Of a DNA stretch of 64,000 nt, positions 1-8,306 are shown in pieces. Below the pieces are notes generated by a model, which worked only from the letters and a program-made list of their open reading frames with translations, searched no databases and was not told the origin of the DNA. Source of the stretch: Paenibacillus aceti (GTDB lineage: Bacteria; Bacillota; Bacilli; Paenibacillales; Paenibacillaceae); the NCBI RefSeq assembly GCF_003614185.1, contig NZ_KZ987724.1, forward strand, positions 664,679 through 728,678, given 5' to 3'. Position 1 is the stretch's first letter; the number at the start of each line of letters is the position of its first letter. The position numbers and the translations under genes are program-made.

Positions 1-1
1 T

Positions 2-1108
2 CCCGTCATGTACTACTCGCATAGGGCGCTTGCTAAAATGATATATGCTTCCAATTCTGCTGATGAAGGGATTACAGGTACGATCAGAGAGTATTTCGGT
101 TCTAAGGCAAGTGTAATTTTTAACATCGTTTTTTTCTGCTCTATATATATTATCGTGCTGATGTATTCGGTTGCCCTAACAAATACTGCAAGTAGTTTTA
201 TCGTGAATCAGTTGCATATGAATGAGCCGCCAAGAGCCATTTTATCGCTTGTATTAGTACTCGGTCTCATCGCTATACTGAATTTTGGTCAGGACATTAC
301 TGTAAAGGTAATGAGCATGCTGGTATATCCTTTCATAGCTTCACTGCTCTTTATCGCAATATCTTTAATTCCACAGTGGAATACGTCGATGCTTAGTTTC
401 TCAAGTGCTTCTACAGCTTCAACAGGATTAGGAGGATATCTCAGCATGATATGGTTGATTTTGCCGATCATCGTATTCTCATTTAATCATTCTCCTATGA
501 TCTCGTCATTTGTGATTAAACAGAAACAAACTTACGGACTACAAGCTGTTGACGCCAAATGTGCACAAATACAAAAAGTTTGTTATATCATGACATTCGT
601 CGTAGTGATGTTCTTTGTTTGGAGCAGTGTCTTGAGTTTGACTCCAAATGATATTGTTATGGCTAAAGAACAGAATTTATCGATTCTTTCATACCTGGCC
701 AATCGACTTAATTCACCTTTAATCGCTGTTGCCGCTCCTATTATTGCTTTTGTGGCGATAACAAAGTCCTTTCTGGGTCATTATATAGGAGCATATGAAG
801 TGATGCGTGATATGATCATCTCGGCCGGTAAAGCGCGCGGAAAAAACCTGAAAGAGAAAACAGTTAAGAGAGCGATCCTTGTTTTTGTAGTATTAACATG
901 CTGGTATGCCGCTTATGCCAATCCAAGCATTCTTGAAATTATAGATACGCTCAGCGGTCCACTAGTTGCTGCTATCTTATGTGTTCTGCCAATGTATGCG
1001 ATCCGTAAAGTTCCTGCACTAGCTAAATACAAAGGAAAACTTAGCAATGTATTCGTCATTATTGTAGGTGTTCTAACTGTCCTGGCAAGCTTGAAATCAT
1101 TATTCTAG
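2..1108 (+). CDS. Serine/threonine-type amino acid permease (SdaC/HAAAP family), 5' end cut by window
   Basis: Integral membrane amino acid:cation symporter of the HAAAP (SdaC/TdcC) family, likely importing serine or a related amino acid. The reading frame is open to the window edge, so the N-terminus (about 50 residues of a usual ~420) lies outside. The visible part has about nine hydrophobic segments. Family-like stretches are GQDITVKVMSMLVYPF (about residue 97) and FNHSPMISSFVIKQK (about residue 159). The gene is followed by a stem-loop terminator and then, in the same direction, by a YheO/DauR-type regulator that may control it. The substrate is inferred from the family only. Confidence 0.8.
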   Translation, partial: PVMYYSHRALAKMIYASNSADEGITGTIREYFGSKASVIFNIVFFCSIYIIVLMYSVALTNTASSFIVNQLHMNEPPRAILSLVLVLGLIAILNFGQDITVKVMSMLVYPFIASLLFIAISLIPQWNTSMLSFSSASTASTGLGGYLSMIWLILPIIVFSFNHSPMISSFVIKQKQTYGLQAVDAKCAQIQKVCYIMTFVVVMFFVWSSVLSLTPNDIVMAKEQNLSILSYLANRLNSPLIAVAAPIIAFVAITKSFLGHYIGAYEVMRDMIISAGKARGKNLKEKTVKRAILVFVVLTCWYAAYANPSILEIIDTLSGPLVAAILCVLPMYAIRKVPALAKYKGKLSNVFVIIVGVLTVLASLKSLF

Positions 1109-1152
1109 TTTAAAGCATTATCTCTAATTAAATAATTTAATCTAGATCTATT

Positions 1153-1204
1153 GAGCTTGATCAGGTGACTTGTCATTGGCATCTGAAAAAGCTCTCTTTT
1201 TATT
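1153..1204 (+). terminator. Stem-loop terminator after the permease
   Basis: GAGCTT (1153-1158) pairs with AAGCTC (1189-1194), with an inner CAGGTG/CATCTG pairing, followed by a T-rich tail (TCTTTTTATT). It sits between the permease stop and the next gene. Confidence 0.6.
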
Positions 1205-1254
1205 CAATTAGGGCTTCAAGCAAGAGTTATCCATAGAAGGGAGGAAGAACAATT

Positions 1255-1962
1255 ATGAAGCATATGAATTTTACGGAATGTGATCGGGCGATATTGCAAT
1301 CCTATGATTCTATCGTGGAAGGTCTGGCCGATTATTTGGGAGATGCCTGCGAGATTGTGCTGCATAGCTTGGAGGACTATCAAAGCACCGTCATCAAAAT
1401 CGCGAACGGGCATCATACGGGCCGAGAATTAGGAGTCCCGATTACGAATGAGGCTTTGCAGATGTTGAGTGAGATCAAGGATTCAAACTCGAAGCAAGCG
1501 ATCCATTATTTTACCAAAAGTAAGAAGAACTGCTCGATGAAATCAAGCACGATAGCCATTCGTGGTGAAGCTGGAAAAATGATTGGCTTTCTGTGTATTA
1601 ATATAAACTTGGATGAATCGTTTTCCGGATTTCTTCAGAGTTTTTTACCACAGCCGGGCCTTGAAACAAGAGCACAGAAGGGAAATTGTGCATCATCCAT
1701 TGAGGATATGATTCTTGAAACGATCGAGCGGACGATTGAAGCGGTGGATGCTTCTCCTGACATAACGTATGCAAATCGAAATAAGCATATTATCGGTCTT
1801 TTGTATGATCGGGGGGTGTTTAATATGAGAAATGCGGTGACAATCGTGGCAAATACGTTGAAAATCACGAAACATACCGTTTATTTGCATTTGCGCAAAT
1901 CTACTCCCAGAAACGAGCAGGGAAACTGTAAAAGCGGTAAACAGGCCTTATACGATGCTTAG
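1255..1962 (+). CDS. YheO/DauR-type transcriptional regulator (PAS-like + HTH)
   Basis: A 235-residue DNA-binding regulator. Residues about 10-120 look like the YheO-type PAS domain (LADYLGDACEIVLHSL near the start, GKMIGFLCININLD near the end). The C-terminus (about 170-225) holds a helix-turn-helix of the DauR type, with the segment GVFNMRNAVTIVANTLKITK. DauR-like proteins control amino acid use (D-arginine in Pseudomonas), and the permease just upstream makes an amino acid-responsive role plausible. Start ATG at 1255 follows GGGAGGAAGAACAATT. The effector is unknown. Confidence 0.8.
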   Translation: MKHMNFTECDRAILQSYDSIVEGLADYLGDACEIVLHSLEDYQSTVIKIANGHHTGRELGVPITNEALQMLSEIKDSNSKQAIHYFTKSKKNCSMKSSTIAIRGEAGKMIGFLCININLDESFSGFLQSFLPQPGLETRAQKGNCASSIEDMILETIERTIEAVDASPDITYANRNKHIIGLLYDRGVFNMRNAVTIVANTLKITKHTVYLHLRKSTPRNEQGNCKSGKQALYDA

Positions 1963-2013
1963 AATTTAAGTGATTCTATCGGCAATTGTAATAGTTAGGC
2001 CTTTCCAGCTTCT

Positions 2014-2194
2014 AAGTGCAAATATGCAACTATATCGGTGCTTTTCTCGCTCTACCTGAGATATAACTGCTTTTATACAACTATCCGGACGGATTTTTCC
2101 GCAAACGAGGCTTTGGTCTGGAAATAGTTGTATTTACGCAGTTATTTCTGATTTCAGGGTTATTTTCCGAAAAATAAGTGTATTTTAGCAGCTA
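2014..2194. repeat. Mirrored palindrome array, dialect i, copy 1
   Basis: Four related ~20-bp units lie at 2014-2033, 2063-2084, 2123-2145 and 2173-2194. The first two are in one orientation and the last two are inverted. The central pair (ATAACTGC..TACAACTAT and ATAGTTGTA..GCAGTTAT) can form a long stem with an internal loop. Copies at 13834 and 17887 share the units and part of the spacers. The array fills most of the gap between the YheO-like gene and tetR; no gene is seen in 1963-2353. Confidence 0.75.
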
Positions 2195-2280
2195 CTAGCG
2201 ACCCAGCCCCCATAGGTGAGTAAACTTGTGCCTTACCATTATCGTTCTGGTATTCTTGTTCGAAGGGTAAGAAAAAGTGG

Positions 2281-2334
2281 TTGAAAGTGGAAAGTAGGAT
2301 ATGTTACTATATTACCGACAGACAGTCGGTCTGT
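2281..2334 (+). promoter_or_regulatory. tetR-operon promoter with TetR-type operator
   Basis: TTGAAA (2281-2286), an 18-bp spacer and TACTAT (2305-2310) form a sigma-A promoter. Directly downstream, ACAGAC-AGTCG-GTCTGT (2318-2334) and the overlapping CCGAC-AGACA-GTCGG (2315-2329) form a nested palindrome typical of TetR operators. Its position over the transcription start suggests autorepression of the TetR, MFS, FtsX and ATPase operon. Confidence 0.75.
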
Positions 2335-2353
2335 AAAAGAAGGAGGTGGAACA

Positions 2354-2980
2354 ATGAGAGTTGTTAAGGATGCGGATGAGCGCAGGAATGAGATACTTGA
2401 TGCGGCGGATGAACTGTTCGCGCAGAAAGGCTTCGATGGTACGAGTACGAACGATATTCTGGAGAAAGTCGGGATTGCGAGGGGGACGCTGTATTATCAC
2501 TTCAAGTCGAAGGAGGATATTATGGATGCGCTGATCGAACGGTATAGTGCGCGTCTATTAGGGGCGGCGCAGGAAATTGCCGCAGACAAGAGCATTCCTA
2601 TCGTTGAGCGGATTATGCGTGCTGTTATGGCACTTAGTATTAGCGGCGGAAGCAGCGAGGAGATCATGGAGCATATCCATAGGCCGCAAAACGCACTGAT
2701 GCATCAGAAGCTGCAAAAGGTCATCATCAACGGCGTTACGCCGATCCTGGCGGAGATGATCCGCGAGGGGATCGATGAGGGGCTGTTCAACACGCCCTTT
2801 CCATATGAATGCATGGAGATGGTTGTGATCTACGCCAATGCCATCTTCGATGATGATCTGGTTCCGCTGACGCAGGAGGAGCTTGCCCAGCGGGCGCAGG
2901 CATTTATTTACAACATTGAGAGGCTGCTTGGCGCGGAGAGTGGAAGTCTGATGCATGTGATGCGGATGTTTGGCGGCTGA
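2354..2980 (+). CDS. TetR family transcriptional regulator
   Basis: A 208-residue TetR-type repressor. The N-terminal helix-turn-helix (about residues 12-58) has the family pattern ILDAADELFAQKGFDGTS followed by IARGTLYYHFKSKEDI. The rest is a ligand-binding helical domain. Start ATG follows AGAAGGAGGTGGAACA. It is the first gene of an operon with an MFS exporter, an FtsX-type permease and an ABC ATPase, whose promoter carries a TetR-like palindrome. Its ligand is probably a compound exported by these pumps (inference). Confidence 0.9.
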   Translation: MRVVKDADERRNEILDAADELFAQKGFDGTSTNDILEKVGIARGTLYYHFKSKEDIMDALIERYSARLLGAAQEIAADKSIPIVERIMRAVMALSISGGSSEEIMEHIHRPQNALMHQKLQKVIINGVTPILAEMIREGIDEGLFNTPFPYECMEMVVIYANAIFDDDLVPLTQEELAQRAQAFIYNIERLLGAESGSLMHVMRMFGG

Positions 2981-2993
2981 AATGGAGGCAGTG

Positions 2994-4292
2994 ATGGATA
3001 ATTCGAACAAGCTTTTTGGAAAATTTCTTATTTTATGGTCAGGACAGTTTGTATCCGCGATCGGGAACGGACTTACTTCGTTCGGGCTGGGGATCTATGT
3101 GTTCCAGATGACCGGAAAGGCATCCGCGATGGGCCTCGTCACCTTGCTTGCTTTCATGCCCTCGCTCTTGCTAAGCGCCTTTGCGGGCGTGCTGGCGGAC
3201 CGTTATGATCGCAGACTGCTTATGGTGTTAGGCGACAGCCTCTCTGCCATCGGCCTAGTATTCATCTTGCTTTGCATGCTTCGCGGAGAGGCGCAGTTAT
3301 GGCAGATTTGCGTAGGGGTAACGATAAGCTCGGTGTTCTCGTCGCTGCTTGATCCGGCCTACAAAGCTACGGTTACAGATCTACTTACGAAGGAGCAGTA
3401 CACCAAGGCAAGTGGTCTTGTCCAGATAGCGGGCACGTCTAAATTTTTGATTTCTCCGATTATTGCCGGATATTTGCTTATGATCTGGGATATCAAGCTG
3501 CTGCTGATCATCGATATCTGCACTTTTTTTGTCACCGTTACGACGACACTCGTCGTGCGCAGCGGTCTGGCTGCCAAGACCTATGAGCGGGCCAATTCGT
3601 TCATTCGGGACTTCAAGGATGGCTGGAGTGCCATATCCGGGAATAGAGGGGTACTTGTCCTGATCTTCATGACATCCTTGCTAACCTTTCTACTTGGAAT
3701 TATTGAGACCCTTTCAATTCCGATGCTGTTGGCCTTTTCGGATAGCTCCGTAATAGGAACGGTCGAGACCATTGTAGCTTCGGGTATGCTCGTAACGAGT
3801 GTGGTCATCGGATTCCTTCCGATCAAGAAGGATTATGTAAAAATATTATCATTCTCTATGTTCATGGTAGGGATATTTATGGCTATGTTCGGATTGCGTG
3901 AAAATATTATCTTGATATGTGTCGCAGGTTTTCTCTTTTTTGCCATGATCCCTTTTGCCAATGTAAGTCTCGATTATCTTATCCGCACCAATATTGATAA
4001 TTCCGCTCAAGGACGGGCATGGGCGCTGATCGGTGTCATTTCCCAATTTGGCTATGTGGCTGCATATGCGCTGGCGGGGCTGATGGCGGATTACCTGTTC
4101 ACTCCTTTATTAGTGGAAGGGGGCGTGCTAGCTGATAGTGTTGGTAGAGTGATCGGTACAGGCAGCGGCAGAGGAACGGGACTACTCATTATCGTTGCTG
4201 GGATGCTGTTAAGTATAATCTCGGTCATTCTGTATCAACTGAAATCGGTTAGAGAACTGGAACACAGGGGGTACCTATGTATTCAAGAATAA
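2994..4292 (+). CDS. MFS efflux transporter (macrolide-efflux/MFS_3-like)
   Basis: A 432-residue membrane exporter with about 12 hydrophobic segments. The MFS loop 2-3 signature appears as GVLADRYDRRLLM at about residue 62. The opening LILWSGQFVSAIGNGLTSFGLG is typical of Mef-like drug exporters. I chose ATG 2994 because GGAGG (2984-2988) lies 5 bases upstream; an in-frame TTG at 2970 inside tetR has no ribosome site. Its 3' end overlaps the FtsX gene by 16 bases, so translation is probably coupled. The substrate cannot be read from the sequence. Confidence 0.85.
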   Translation: MDNSNKLFGKFLILWSGQFVSAIGNGLTSFGLGIYVFQMTGKASAMGLVTLLAFMPSLLLSAFAGVLADRYDRRLLMVLGDSLSAIGLVFILLCMLRGEAQLWQICVGVTISSVFSSLLDPAYKATVTDLLTKEQYTKASGLVQIAGTSKFLISPIIAGYLLMIWDIKLLLIIDICTFFVTVTTTLVVRSGLAAKTYERANSFIRDFKDGWSAISGNRGVLVLIFMTSLLTFLLGIIETLSIPMLLAFSDSSVIGTVETIVASGMLVTSVVIGFLPIKKDYVKILSFSMFMVGIFMAMFGLRENIILICVAGFLFFAMIPFANVSLDYLIRTNIDNSAQGRAWALIGVISQFGYVAAYALAGLMADYLFTPLLVEGGVLADSVGRVIGTGSGRGTGLLIIVAGMLLSIISVILYQLKSVRELEHRGYLCIQE

Positions 4293-6595
4293 TCCGCAAT
4301 GATATCTCGAAGAGCAAGCTGATTACACTCACCACTGCGATCTTCGTCGCGGCTGCTGCTATGCTAGTTTCTCTTGCGGCGATACTGATCGTCAACCTGT
4401 CGGGTGCGCTGGATACGCTGATGACGCAAGCCCAGACTCCGCATTTTATGCAGATGCATTCAGGAGATGTCGATACAGAACGGCTTACAACCTTTGCGGA
4501 GCAGAATAGTAATGTAGATCAATTCCAGGTGCTTGAATTTCTCAATATGGACGGTTCACAAATTCGGCTTGGCGCTCATTCCCTTGTGAATAGTGTCCAG
4601 GACAATGGCTTCAGCACACAGAGTGAGAAGTTCGATTATCTTCTTGATCTGGACGGGCAGATCATAGACATATCCGATGGCGAACTCTATGTTCCTATCA
4701 ATTATCTGAAAGACCAAACTGTTGGGGTCGGTGATAAGGCGGTCATAGGCGGGAAAGAGTTTACTGTTACGGGCTTTCTTCGCGATTCACAGATGAATTC
4801 GATGCTCTCTTCTTCCAAGCGGTTTCTTATAAGCAAAAATGATTACGATGAAATCAAAAATCTGGGAAGTGTGGAGTATCTGATCGAGTTCAGATTGAAG
4901 GATTTGTCGGCGCTCGGTGCGTTTGAAACCGCCTATGCTGCGGCAGGTCTTGAAGCCAATGGCCCAACGATTACATATCCGCTGTTCAAAATGATTAACG
5001 CTCTGTCTGATGGCATCATGATTGCCGTAATCCTCCTGGTAAGCGCGCTTGTCGTGGCTATCGCATTTCTGTGCATTCGCTTTACGCTACTGGCGAAGAT
5101 CGAAGACGATTACCGGGAAATCGGCGTCATGAAGGCGCTCGGACTGCGTGTTTCCGACATCAGGAAGCTTTATCTGGCCAAGTATGCTGCGATTGCGGCG
5201 GTGGGCAGTATTCTCGGCTTTGCGCTATCTTTTCTGTTCAAAGGCAAGCTGCTTGAGAATATACGGCTCTATATGGGGGAGAGCGAAAACGCCTCTTTTG
5301 CCACGGCATTAGGAGTCATCGGTGTACTGCTGGTATTCCTGGCGATTCTTGCGTATGTAAACGGAGTGCTAAGGCGGTTCCGGACCATTTCCGCTGCGGA
5401 AGCGGTGCGGTTCGGCATTTCCCGGGACAAAAGTACGGGCGCCAAGCGGTTTTGTCTGCATCGAAACAGGCTGTTGAATACGAATGTCTTTCTGGGGATT
5501 AAGGATGTACTTGCTAGGAAAAGATTGTATGCTACCATGCTGGTGGTCCTGGTATTTTCCGTATTCATCATGATTGTTCCACAGAATCTCCACAACACGA
5601 TTGCTTCATCAAGCTTCATCCAATACATGGGGATTGGTAGCTATGATTTACGCCTGGATATTCAACAGACCGATCATTTATCGGAGAAGGCTGCTGAAAT
5701 TGTGAGGGTGATGAGCACGGACCCTGCTATTACCCAGTATGCTGCTCTTACGACGAAAACATTTAAGATAAAGACAGAGAAGGGAACGGAGGAAAATATA
5801 AAAGTCGAGCTCGGCGATCATTCGGTCTTTCCGATAGAGTATTCCAAGGGCAGGGTCCCCGTTGCAGAGGATGAAATTGCTCTTTCTGTCTTAAATGCCG
5901 ATGAGCTGGGCAAAAAGGTCGGCGATGCTATCATTTTGGTGATTAAGGGGCAGGAAACTCAATTCACGGTAAGTGGAATCTATTCCGATATTACGAATGG
6001 TGGCAAGACGGCGAAGGCGATTTTTAAGGACGATGCTGCGGATGTGATGTGGTATGTCATTTGCGTGGAGCTGGTGAATGCGGCTCATATTGACGAGACG
6101 ATTGCAAAATATGCGGACAGCTACGCTTATGCCAAAGTATCCGGTATTGATGAATTTGTGGCGCAGACCTTCGGATCGACAATCAGTTCAGTACGACAGG
6201 CTTCTCATGTCTCCATTGCTGTTGCGCTGATCATTGCTGTGCTAGTTACGCTACTGTTTATGAAAATGCTTATCGCCAAGGATAGATATTCTATCGCCGT
6301 TATGAAAGCACTCGGTCACACAGACTCGGATATTACGGTACAGTATATTTCGCGCTCCGTGTTCATTCTGATCGCAGGCATCGTTCTCGGTACACTTCTA
6401 GCAAACACATTAGGCGAGAGATTAGCGGGGGCGATGATTTCGTCGTTTGGAGCGTCGACCTTTCATTTTGCCGTCAATCCGCTCTCAGCTTACCTGCTTA
6501 ATCCGCTGCTGATGATAGGTTCGGTTCTGATTGCCACGATTCTCGGCAGCTTGGGCGCGGGACGAATACAAATTTCCGACAATATAAAGGAGTAG
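4277..6595 (+). CDS. ABC transporter permease with two FtsX domains
   Basis: A 772-residue membrane protein of the FtsX/MacB-like type: one N-terminal membrane segment (about 15-40), a large extracytoplasmic region, a first FtsX domain with three helices (about 245-370), then a second copy with segments near residues 415-435 and 640-760. Both copies contain the family pattern (I/V)xVMKALG (EIGVMKALGL and SIAVMKALGH). Such permeases pair with the ATPase encoded 5 bases downstream and move lipids, peptides or antibiotics, or act as mechanotransmitters. It belongs to the TetR-led operon. Confidence 0.85.
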   Translation: MYSRIIRNDISKSKLITLTTAIFVAAAAMLVSLAAILIVNLSGALDTLMTQAQTPHFMQMHSGDVDTERLTTFAEQNSNVDQFQVLEFLNMDGSQIRLGAHSLVNSVQDNGFSTQSEKFDYLLDLDGQIIDISDGELYVPINYLKDQTVGVGDKAVIGGKEFTVTGFLRDSQMNSMLSSSKRFLISKNDYDEIKNLGSVEYLIEFRLKDLSALGAFETAYAAAGLEANGPTITYPLFKMINALSDGIMIAVILLVSALVVAIAFLCIRFTLLAKIEDDYREIGVMKALGLRVSDIRKLYLAKYAAIAAVGSILGFALSFLFKGKLLENIRLYMGESENASFATALGVIGVLLVFLAILAYVNGVLRRFRTISAAEAVRFGISRDKSTGAKRFCLHRNRLLNTNVFLGIKDVLARKRLYATMLVVLVFSVFIMIVPQNLHNTIASSSFIQYMGIGSYDLRLDIQQTDHLSEKAAEIVRVMSTDPAITQYAALTTKTFKIKTEKGTEENIKVELGDHSVFPIEYSKGRVPVAEDEIALSVLNADELGKKVGDAIILVIKGQETQFTVSGIYSDITNGGKTAKAIFKDDAADVMWYVICVELVNAAHIDETIAKYADSYAYAKVSGIDEFVAQTFGSTISSVRQASHVSIAVALIIAVLVTLLFMKMLIAKDRYSIAVMKALGHTDSDITVQYISRSVFILIAGIVLGTLLANTLGERLAGAMISSFGASTFHFAVNPLSAYLLNPLLMIGSVLIATILGSLGAGRIQISDNIKE

Positions 6596-6600
6596 CATAT

Positions 6601-7359
6601 ATGAAGAGGATGATAATCGGTGAACATATCGTAAAATCTTTTGGCGAGGGCGATGAGAAGCACCATGTTCTTGACGGGGTGTCCCTGGAGATCCGCGAAG
6701 GCGAGTTCGTTGCTGTGATGGGGCCATCCGGCTCGGGGAAATCGACGCTGATGTTTGCACTGAGTGGAACGGATCGTATTAATGAAGGAAAAGTCGTGTT
6801 TGAGGGCAGAAATCTGGCGGAGGCGAGTGAAAATGAGCTCTCGGATCTGCGTAGAACCCAAATGGGCTTTGTCTTTCAGCAGCCGACGATGCTGAAAAAT
6901 CTAAATATTCTCGATAACATCATCCTGCCGTCGATGCGCGATCATCGCAAGAAGCGAGTGGAAATAGTAGAGAAAGCGCGAGCACTTATGAAAAGGGTAG
7001 GTATCGCCGGGCTTGAACAGCGCGACATTACACAGGTGTCGGGCGGGCAATTGCAGCGTGCGGGCATATGCCGCGCACTGATGAACAGCCCGAGGGTCAT
7101 CTTTGGTGACGAGCCTACGGGCGCGCTCAACTCCATATCGGCCCAGGAGATTATGGAGCTCCTGGGCGAGATCAACGCGGACGGAACGGCGGTGATGCTC
7201 GTCACCCATGACGCGATGGTGGCCGCGCGGACGGAACGCATCCTGTTCATGCGTGATGGTAAAATCGCCAGCGAGCTGAAGCTCCCGAGGTATAGAGGAG
7301 CCGATCTCGATGAGAGGATCGAGAAAGTCAATGAGAAAATGCGGGAGATCGGGGTATAA
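6601..7359 (+). CDS. ABC transporter ATP-binding protein (LolD/MacB type)
   Basis: A 252-residue ATPase. Walker A GPSGSGKST is at about residue 41, the signature VSGGQLQRAGI at about 141, Walker B VIFGDEPTGALN at about 160, and the switch histidine follows in LVTHD. It is the energy subunit for the FtsX permease encoded immediately upstream and ends the TetR-controlled operon. Confidence 0.9.
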   Translation: MKRMIIGEHIVKSFGEGDEKHHVLDGVSLEIREGEFVAVMGPSGSGKSTLMFALSGTDRINEGKVVFEGRNLAEASENELSDLRRTQMGFVFQQPTMLKNLNILDNIILPSMRDHRKKRVEIVEKARALMKRVGIAGLEQRDITQVSGGQLQRAGICRALMNSPRVIFGDEPTGALNSISAQEIMELLGEINADGTAVMLVTHDAMVAARTERILFMRDGKIASELKLPRYRGADLDERIEKVNEKMREIGV

Positions 7360-7398
7360 TATTTAGTTGTTAATAAAATGAAGAACAAAAGTAAAAAG

Positions 7399-7438
7399 AC
7401 TGTCTCTACCAATCTGTTGAATTCGAGACAGTATTTTT
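7399..7438. terminator. Bidirectional terminator
   Basis: ACTGTCTC (7399-7406) pairs with GAGACAGT (7425-7432); a T run follows on the plus strand and an A run precedes it, so it can serve both convergent operons. Confidence 0.8.
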
Positions 7439-7439
7439 A

Positions 7440-8306
7440 TTATTCAAAATGATACAAGTATACATCCTCTAAGTTAGGCTCAACTTTTCTGGATAGTCTG
7501 TCCTTTAACGGTTCATCATGTATAATTCTAGTCCAGATACCTTCTGTGCCTCGGGTAATTTGACTCACACGATACTGGCTTTGAATTTGAATGAGTTCTT
7601 GTTCCGACAACAGATATTCATACACTTTGTCTTGCAGTCCGGCAACAATCCGATGAGGTTCGTCCTTTAGGACAAGTCGCCCTTGTTTCAATAAAATGAT
7701 TTCTTTAGATATAAATTCAATATCAGGCACGACATGTGTAGCAATCAGAACAATCTTGTCTGCAGCAATTGTGGATATAAAGTTTCGGATTCTAATCCGT
7801 TCTTTTGGATCTAATCCAGCCGTTGGCTCATCAAGAATGAGAAGCTGCGGGTCATTGAGCAGAGCCTGAGCAATCAGAATTCGTTGCTTCATGCCACCGG
7901 AATAGGCTCCGAGCTTCTTATCCGCATCATCCTCCAAATTAACAGTGTTCAGTAGTAGTTGGATTCGTTCTTTAGCCAGTGAGGAGCGCATTCCTTTTAA
8001 GGATGCAATATACCATAGGAATCGCCTCCCTGTAAAATCTTCATAGAGCCTTTGCTGCTGTGGCATATAGCCTAGTATACTACGGAAGGATTTCCCTAGT
8101 TTGGAGATGTTTTTCCCTCCATAGAGAATTTCTCCTTCATCGGGCTGAATCTGATCCGTGATCAGATTCATGAGTGTTGATTTTCCAGCTCCATTGGGCC
8201 CTAATAAACCATATATTCCGGGAGTTAGTTCTGCTGTGAATTGATCAATCGCTGTCTTGCGCCCGCCCTGGTATCGCTTCGTAACGGAATGAATCTTGAG
8301 TTTCAT
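7440..8306 (-). CDS. ABC transporter ATP-binding protein of the secreted-peptide locus
   Basis: A 288-residue ABC-2-type ATPase: Walker A GLLGPNGAGKST (about 34), Q-loop YMPQQQ, signature YSGGMKQRI (about 136) and Walker B LLILDEPTAGLD (about 155). Its start overlaps the stop of the large permease gene by 4 bases, a sign of coupled translation. It is the last gene of a minus-strand unit: small secreted protein, lipoprotein, permease, ATPase. It probably powers the permease. Confidence 0.88.
   Translation of the reverse strand: MKLKIHSVTKRYQGGRKTAIDQFTAELTPGIYGLLGPNGAGKSTLMNLITDQIQPDEGEILYGGKNISKLGKSFRSILGYMPQQQRLYEDFTGRRFLWYIASLKGMRSSLAKERIQLLLNTVNLEDDADKKLGAYSGGMKQRILIAQALLNDPQLLILDEPTAGLDPKERIRIRNFISTIAADKIVLIATHVVPDIEFISKEIILLKQGRLVLKDEPHRIVAGLQDKVYEYLLSEQELIQIQSQYRVSQITRGTEGIWTRIIHDEPLKDRLSRKVEPNLEDVYLYHFE

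Noticed and set aside
8-1108. Start of the permease at ATG 8
   Set aside because: The frame is open to the window edge and the family is longer at the N-terminus, so the true start lies upstream.
2014-2194. CRISPR array
   Set aside because: Units are few, diverged, mirrored rather than direct, and spacers are conserved between copies; no cas genes are nearby.
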